Below are positions 61,525 to 64,000 of a stretch of 64,000 bases of DNA, piece by piece. The stretch is from Altererythrobacter sp. (GTDB lineage: Bacteria > Pseudomonadota > Alphaproteobacteria > Sphingomonadales > Sphingomonadaceae). Within the stretch, counting starts at the first letter, position 1, and each line of letters opens with the position of its first letter. Under the pieces are notes generated by a model that was not told where the DNA came from, made no database searches, and worked only from the letters and a program-made list of their open reading frames with translations. The position numbers were made by a program, and so were the translations under genes. The stretch spans positions 62,001 to 126,000 of the forward strand of contig JAFKFN010000003.1 in assembly GCA_017308255.1 (NCBI GenBank). Reading direction: 5' to 3'.

Positions 61525-62775
61525 CTAGAGAGCGAAGTCGGCGGCAAGCAGCGCCACCGTGGATGCGAAACCAACGACTGGCACCCATACCGGGCAAACA
61601 AAAACGTGGTCAGGCCTGCTCGCTTCCGCTCTCTTTATCTTTAGCAGTGCCAGATTGATGATCGCGAAGATCACAAGCGTACCTCTTGCTGCGAGGTCAG
61701 CCAGGCCCCCTAGCGACAGCGCGACGGCCAGCGCTAGAATCGCCACCACGCCAATGCCGGTGGTGACAAGCGGAGTGCCCGTCACGGAGCTGACGGTACC
61801 GAGCCGCGACGGCAGAAAACCTTGCCGCGCCATCCCGTAAAGGACCCGCGCGATCATGATCATGTGGACCACCACGCCATTGAGGGTGGCGACAATGGCG
61901 ACGGCGCTCATCGTCACCAGCGGAAACCCGGTAAGGCGCTCGAATACCAGGGCCAGGGGCGCCTCGGACGCGCCCAGCTCAACGGGCGGGACCGCGACCA
62001 CCGCGATCCAGACTACGACGAAGTACAGCACGGCCGTGATTCCCAGAGTCAGGAACAGCGCGCGAGGCAAGGTTCGCGTCGGCTCCTTCAACTCCTCCGA
62101 AATGTTGACCAAGTGCTCGAAGCCGAGGAACGCGAACACCGCCACCAGGCTCGATCCCAGCACTGAAACCCAGGCAGCAGCGTCGCCGGGACCAGGCACG
62201 AGTTCAGGCAGCCGCTCAAGGGGCTCTCCGCCCATCATAGCGCCGGCGCCGATGATGACGGCGAGCCCACCGATCTCTATAACGGTCATCACCCCAGCGA
62301 ACGTGACCGACTGCGTCGTCGCGAGGCACGACACCGCCCCCATGGCCAAGACCACCACGGCGATGATCCAGGAACCGGGCCAGTCGAGAAACGACGCGAT
62401 ATAGCCAGCGCTGCCGCTGGCGATCGTGGCGGCGGATATCGTGGCCGTAGCGACCACCAAGAGCCCTACCGAGAGGCTGAGCCAACGGCGGTCGAATGCT
62501 GCCTGGACGTAGGCCGCTTCGCTCGCGCTTACCGGCATGCGCGTGCCGAGCTCGGCGAAAGAGGCGGCGCTCAAGGCCATCGGTATGGCGGCGACGAGGA
62601 AGGCCAGCGGAGCGTGCATCCCGCTCCGGTCCGCCATGACGCCGACCAGGACGTATATCCCGGCCCCGATCGTCACTCCGAGGCCGTAGAGAACCGCGTG
62701 CGTCAGCGACAACGTGCGAACGAGGCCGCCCTGCCCTGCGGCTGCAGCCTGCGGCTGCAGCGGGGCGCCGCTCAC
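61525..62775 (-). CDS. APC-superfamily amino-acid permease
   Basis: A 416-residue inner-membrane transporter with about 11-12 helices. The APC signature YGLGVTIGAGIYVLVGV is in helix 1, then the consensus FIGFEH-like AFLGFEHLVNISEELKEP in the middle. Substrate (amino acid or amine) cannot be told from sequence here. Leftward; the cytochrome gene lies 31 bp upstream on the same strand, so they may be co-transcribed. Confidence 0.87.
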   Translation of the reverse strand: MSGAPLQPQAAAAGQGGLVRTLSLTHAVLYGLGVTIGAGIYVLVGVMADRSGMHAPLAFLVAAIPMALSAASFAELGTRMPVSASEAAYVQAAFDRRWLSLSVGLLVVATATISAATIASGSAGYIASFLDWPGSWIIAVVVLAMGAVSCLATTQSVTFAGVMTVIEIGGLAVIIGAGAMMGGEPLERLPELVPGPGDAAAWVSVLGSSLVAVFAFLGFEHLVNISEELKEPTRTLPRALFLTLGITAVLYFVVVWIAVVAVPPVELGASEAPLALVFERLTGFPLVTMSAVAIVATLNGVVVHMIMIARVLYGMARQGFLPSRLGTVSSVTGTPLVTTGIGVVAILALAVALSLGGLADLAARGTLVIFAIINLALLKIKRAEASRPDHVFVCPVWVPVVGFASTVALLAADFAL

Positions 62776-62806
62776 GAGGTTCTCAATGCCGGGTTAACAG
62801 GCGCGG

Positions 62807-63232
62807 TCACAGCGGTTCGAAACAGCGCGCCATCGCTTCCTCATCGGTCGATGGCTGAGCGCAGGGGTCGATCGACCTCAGATAGGAGAGCAGGTTGTCG
62901 ACGTCGCGCGGCGACAGCCGGAAAGCCGGCATGCGCGCGTGAGCCACTTCGATGCCTCGGACGAACGCCCCTCGGAGGTCCTCGATCGCGTAGCGCTTGT
63001 AGAGGTCGCGCAGCGGTGGTGCCTCTGCGATGGCGCTGGCGCCGGTGAGGTCGATAGCGTGGCAGCGCGAGCACTGTTGCTCGGCGACTATCCTGCCCAG
63101 CTTTGCTTCGGGCGTTATCGGAGCCGCCTCGGACGGCAGCGCGCTGGCGGTGGAAGGCGCAGGGCGCTCTGCACAGCCTGCCGCCAGCGCGAAAGTCGCC
63201 AACGCCGCGATGAAAAATCCGGGATGCCTCAT
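62807..63232 (-). CDS. c-type cytochrome lipoprotein
   Basis: A 141-residue protein with lipobox LAAGC (Cys20) and a single haem c site CSRCH (Cys54, Cys57, His58). Distal Met may be in ARMPAFRLSPRD. Periplasmic, membrane-tethered electron carrier. It lies between the permease and a flavin reductase, which suggests an electron path, though the partners are unknown. ATG at 63232. Confidence 0.87.
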   Translation of the reverse strand: MRHPGFFIAALATFALAAGCAERPAPSTASALPSEAAPITPEAKLGRIVAEQQCSRCHAIDLTGASAIAEAPPLRDLYKRYAIEDLRGAFVRGIEVAHARMPAFRLSPRDVDNLLSYLRSIDPCAQPSTDEEAMARCFEPL

Positions 63233-63320
63233 CTTAGACCCCTCGTCGGTTCGAGCTGTATCGACCCCATCTGGCAAGTCAGACGGTGAGGGCTTTGTTC
63301 GGGAGCAATGCGCCTGGAGG

Positions 63321-64000
63321 TCATCGGAAGGCAAACAGTTCGTGGCGAATGGCGCCGCTGCGAAGGCCATGATCGCTCGCGGCCCGGCGAACCGCATCCA
63401 GCAGCCCTCGGGGCCCGCACACCGCTATGTCGAGCCGCGACGCGTCCACGCTTTGCGCGATCTGCCCGAACCGCCGCGTGAACGCCTCGGATGAGGGGCC
63501 GGCACTTACCGGCACGAACTCAATACCCCGATCGCGGGCCATCGCCTCCAGGACGGACACGTCGGGGAATGTCCGGCCGGGCGTGAAGAAGTAGAACAGC
63601 GTCACTTGTTCGAAGCGGTCCGCCTCGCCATCCCGCATCCAGGCGATGAACGGCGATATTCCCACGCCCCCGCCGATCCAAATTTCCCGCTCACACTCCG
63701 GTTTCCGCTCGAAGCGGCCGTAGGGGGCATAGACGTCGGCGTGCATGCCGGGCTCGACCTCGGCGATCAGCTTCGTCGTGTAGTCGCCGAGCGCGCGGAT
63801 GACGAAGCTGATCCTCCCGTCCGCCGAAGGGGCTGAGGCGATCGTGAACGGATGCGGCTCGCGCAGCCCGTCTGCCTTCATACGCAGGAACCCGAAGTGG
63901 CCCGCGTGGAACCGCGCCCGGTGGCTCACCGGCTCGAGCTCGATCTCGGCCGCAGCGGATCCGCGCGAGACCTTGACGACCCGGTAGTGACCGTGGCGCG
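63321..64000 (-). CDS. Ferric-reductase-like FAD/NAD(P)H reductase domain (5' end outside window)
   Basis: C-terminal about 226 residues of a ferredoxin-reductase-type protein. The frame is open to the window edge with HYRVVKV upstream; FAD-binding motif PHPFTIASAP, NAD(P)H-binding GGGVGISPFIAWM and the CGPRG loop. In full-length relatives an N-terminal haem membrane domain precedes this part, so it is probably a ferric-reductase-like or similar membrane oxidoreductase. Its start lies right of 64000. Confidence 0.85.
   Translation of the reverse strand, partial: RHGHYRVVKVSRGSAAAEIELEPVSHRARFHAGHFGFLRMKADGLREPHPFTIASAPSADGRISFVIRALGDYTTKLIAEVEPGMHADVYAPYGRFERKPECEREIWIGGGVGISPFIAWMRDGEADRFEQVTLFYFFTPGRTFPDVSVLEAMARDRGIEFVPVSAGPSSEAFTRRFGQIAQSVDASRLDIAVCGPRGLLDAVRRAASDHGLRSGAIRHELFAFR

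Noticed and set aside
61226-61597. Minus-strand frames in the gap before ssb
   Set aside because: Start inside the permease end, no ribosome site, no known features.
9201-64000. Second copy of the tRNA-Lys core (right attachment site)
   Set aside because: Searched by eye for the T arm and anticodon-loop sequence; none found, so the right border is placed outside the window.
1-64000. CRISPR array, rRNA, intact tRNA or IS element
   Set aside because: No regularly spaced repeats, rRNA-like sequence, complete tRNA cloverleaf or transposase was seen.

Overview
The window is GC-rich alphaproteobacterial DNA, most likely from a sphingomonad (Sphingomonadales). This rests on gene content (a TelA/XpaC-like pair, a DUF2721 protein, many TonB-linked genes), on alphaproteobacterial-type control sites (a GTTC-N7-GTTC SOS box and Pho boxes), and on the high-GC codon use. 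No 16S rRNA or other decisive marker is present, so the assignment is an inference.

Positions 1-7677 look like ordinary chromosome. They hold the end of a fatty-acyl-AMP ligase, two small hypothetical genes, a telA / XpaC-like / PHA-granule-domain gene cluster, a REP-like palindrome, then leftward DUF2721, mannose-1-phosphate guanylyltransferase, a TonB-type protein and a Crp/Fnr regulator. At 7678-7723 lies the 3' half of a tRNA-Lys(TTT) gene on the minus strand, with no 5' half. A tyrosine recombinase gene begins about 230 bp further right. This is the left end of an integrative and conjugative element (ICE) that fills the rest of the window. Its right end, with the rebuilt full tRNA-Lys, is not in the window.

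The ICE has a clear modular order. (1) 9.5-24.1 kb is a phosphate/arsenic cargo island: a lipoprotein and a TonB-dependent receptor, a PstS-like protein behind a good Pho box, then a phoA-arsO pair divergent from arsR-arsC(Trx)-arsC(Grx)-acr3-arsH. A second arsR-arsI unit follows, and then an arsenate reductase fused to a VOC (glyoxalase/dioxygenase) domain. The two arsR upstream regions share a 19-bp operator-like sequence. (2) 24.7-43.4 kb holds two small regulators and a complete, tightly overlapping F-type T4SS operon (traA L E K B, dsbC, traV C, a small membrane protein, trbI, S26 peptidase traF, traW U, trbC, traN F H G). (3) 43.4-53.5 kb is accessory DNA between the mating-pore and DNA-processing modules. 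It holds a small regulator and an S24-type repressor around an SOS box, then a leftward cluster: Fic protein, cytosine-5 DNA methyltransferase, MORC/GHKL ATPase, Z1-domain helicase-like protein and PD-(D/E)XK protein. The last four form a MORC-Z1 restriction-modification type defence system. (4) 53.5-59.2 kb carries the MobF relaxase, the coupling protein and a small accessory DNA-binding-type protein, next to a probable oriT region. (5) 59.6-60.9 kb holds small genes and ssb behind a strongly structured leader, a possible leading region. (6) 61.5-64.0 kb holds an APC transporter, a c-type cytochrome lipoprotein and the start-truncated FAD/NAD(P)H reductase domain of a ferric-reductase-like protein.

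Taken together, the element can move itself, defends its host against foreign DNA, and gives resistance to inorganic and methylated arsenic while adding high-affinity phosphate capture. Phosphate capture would help offset arsenate, which competes with phosphate for uptake.
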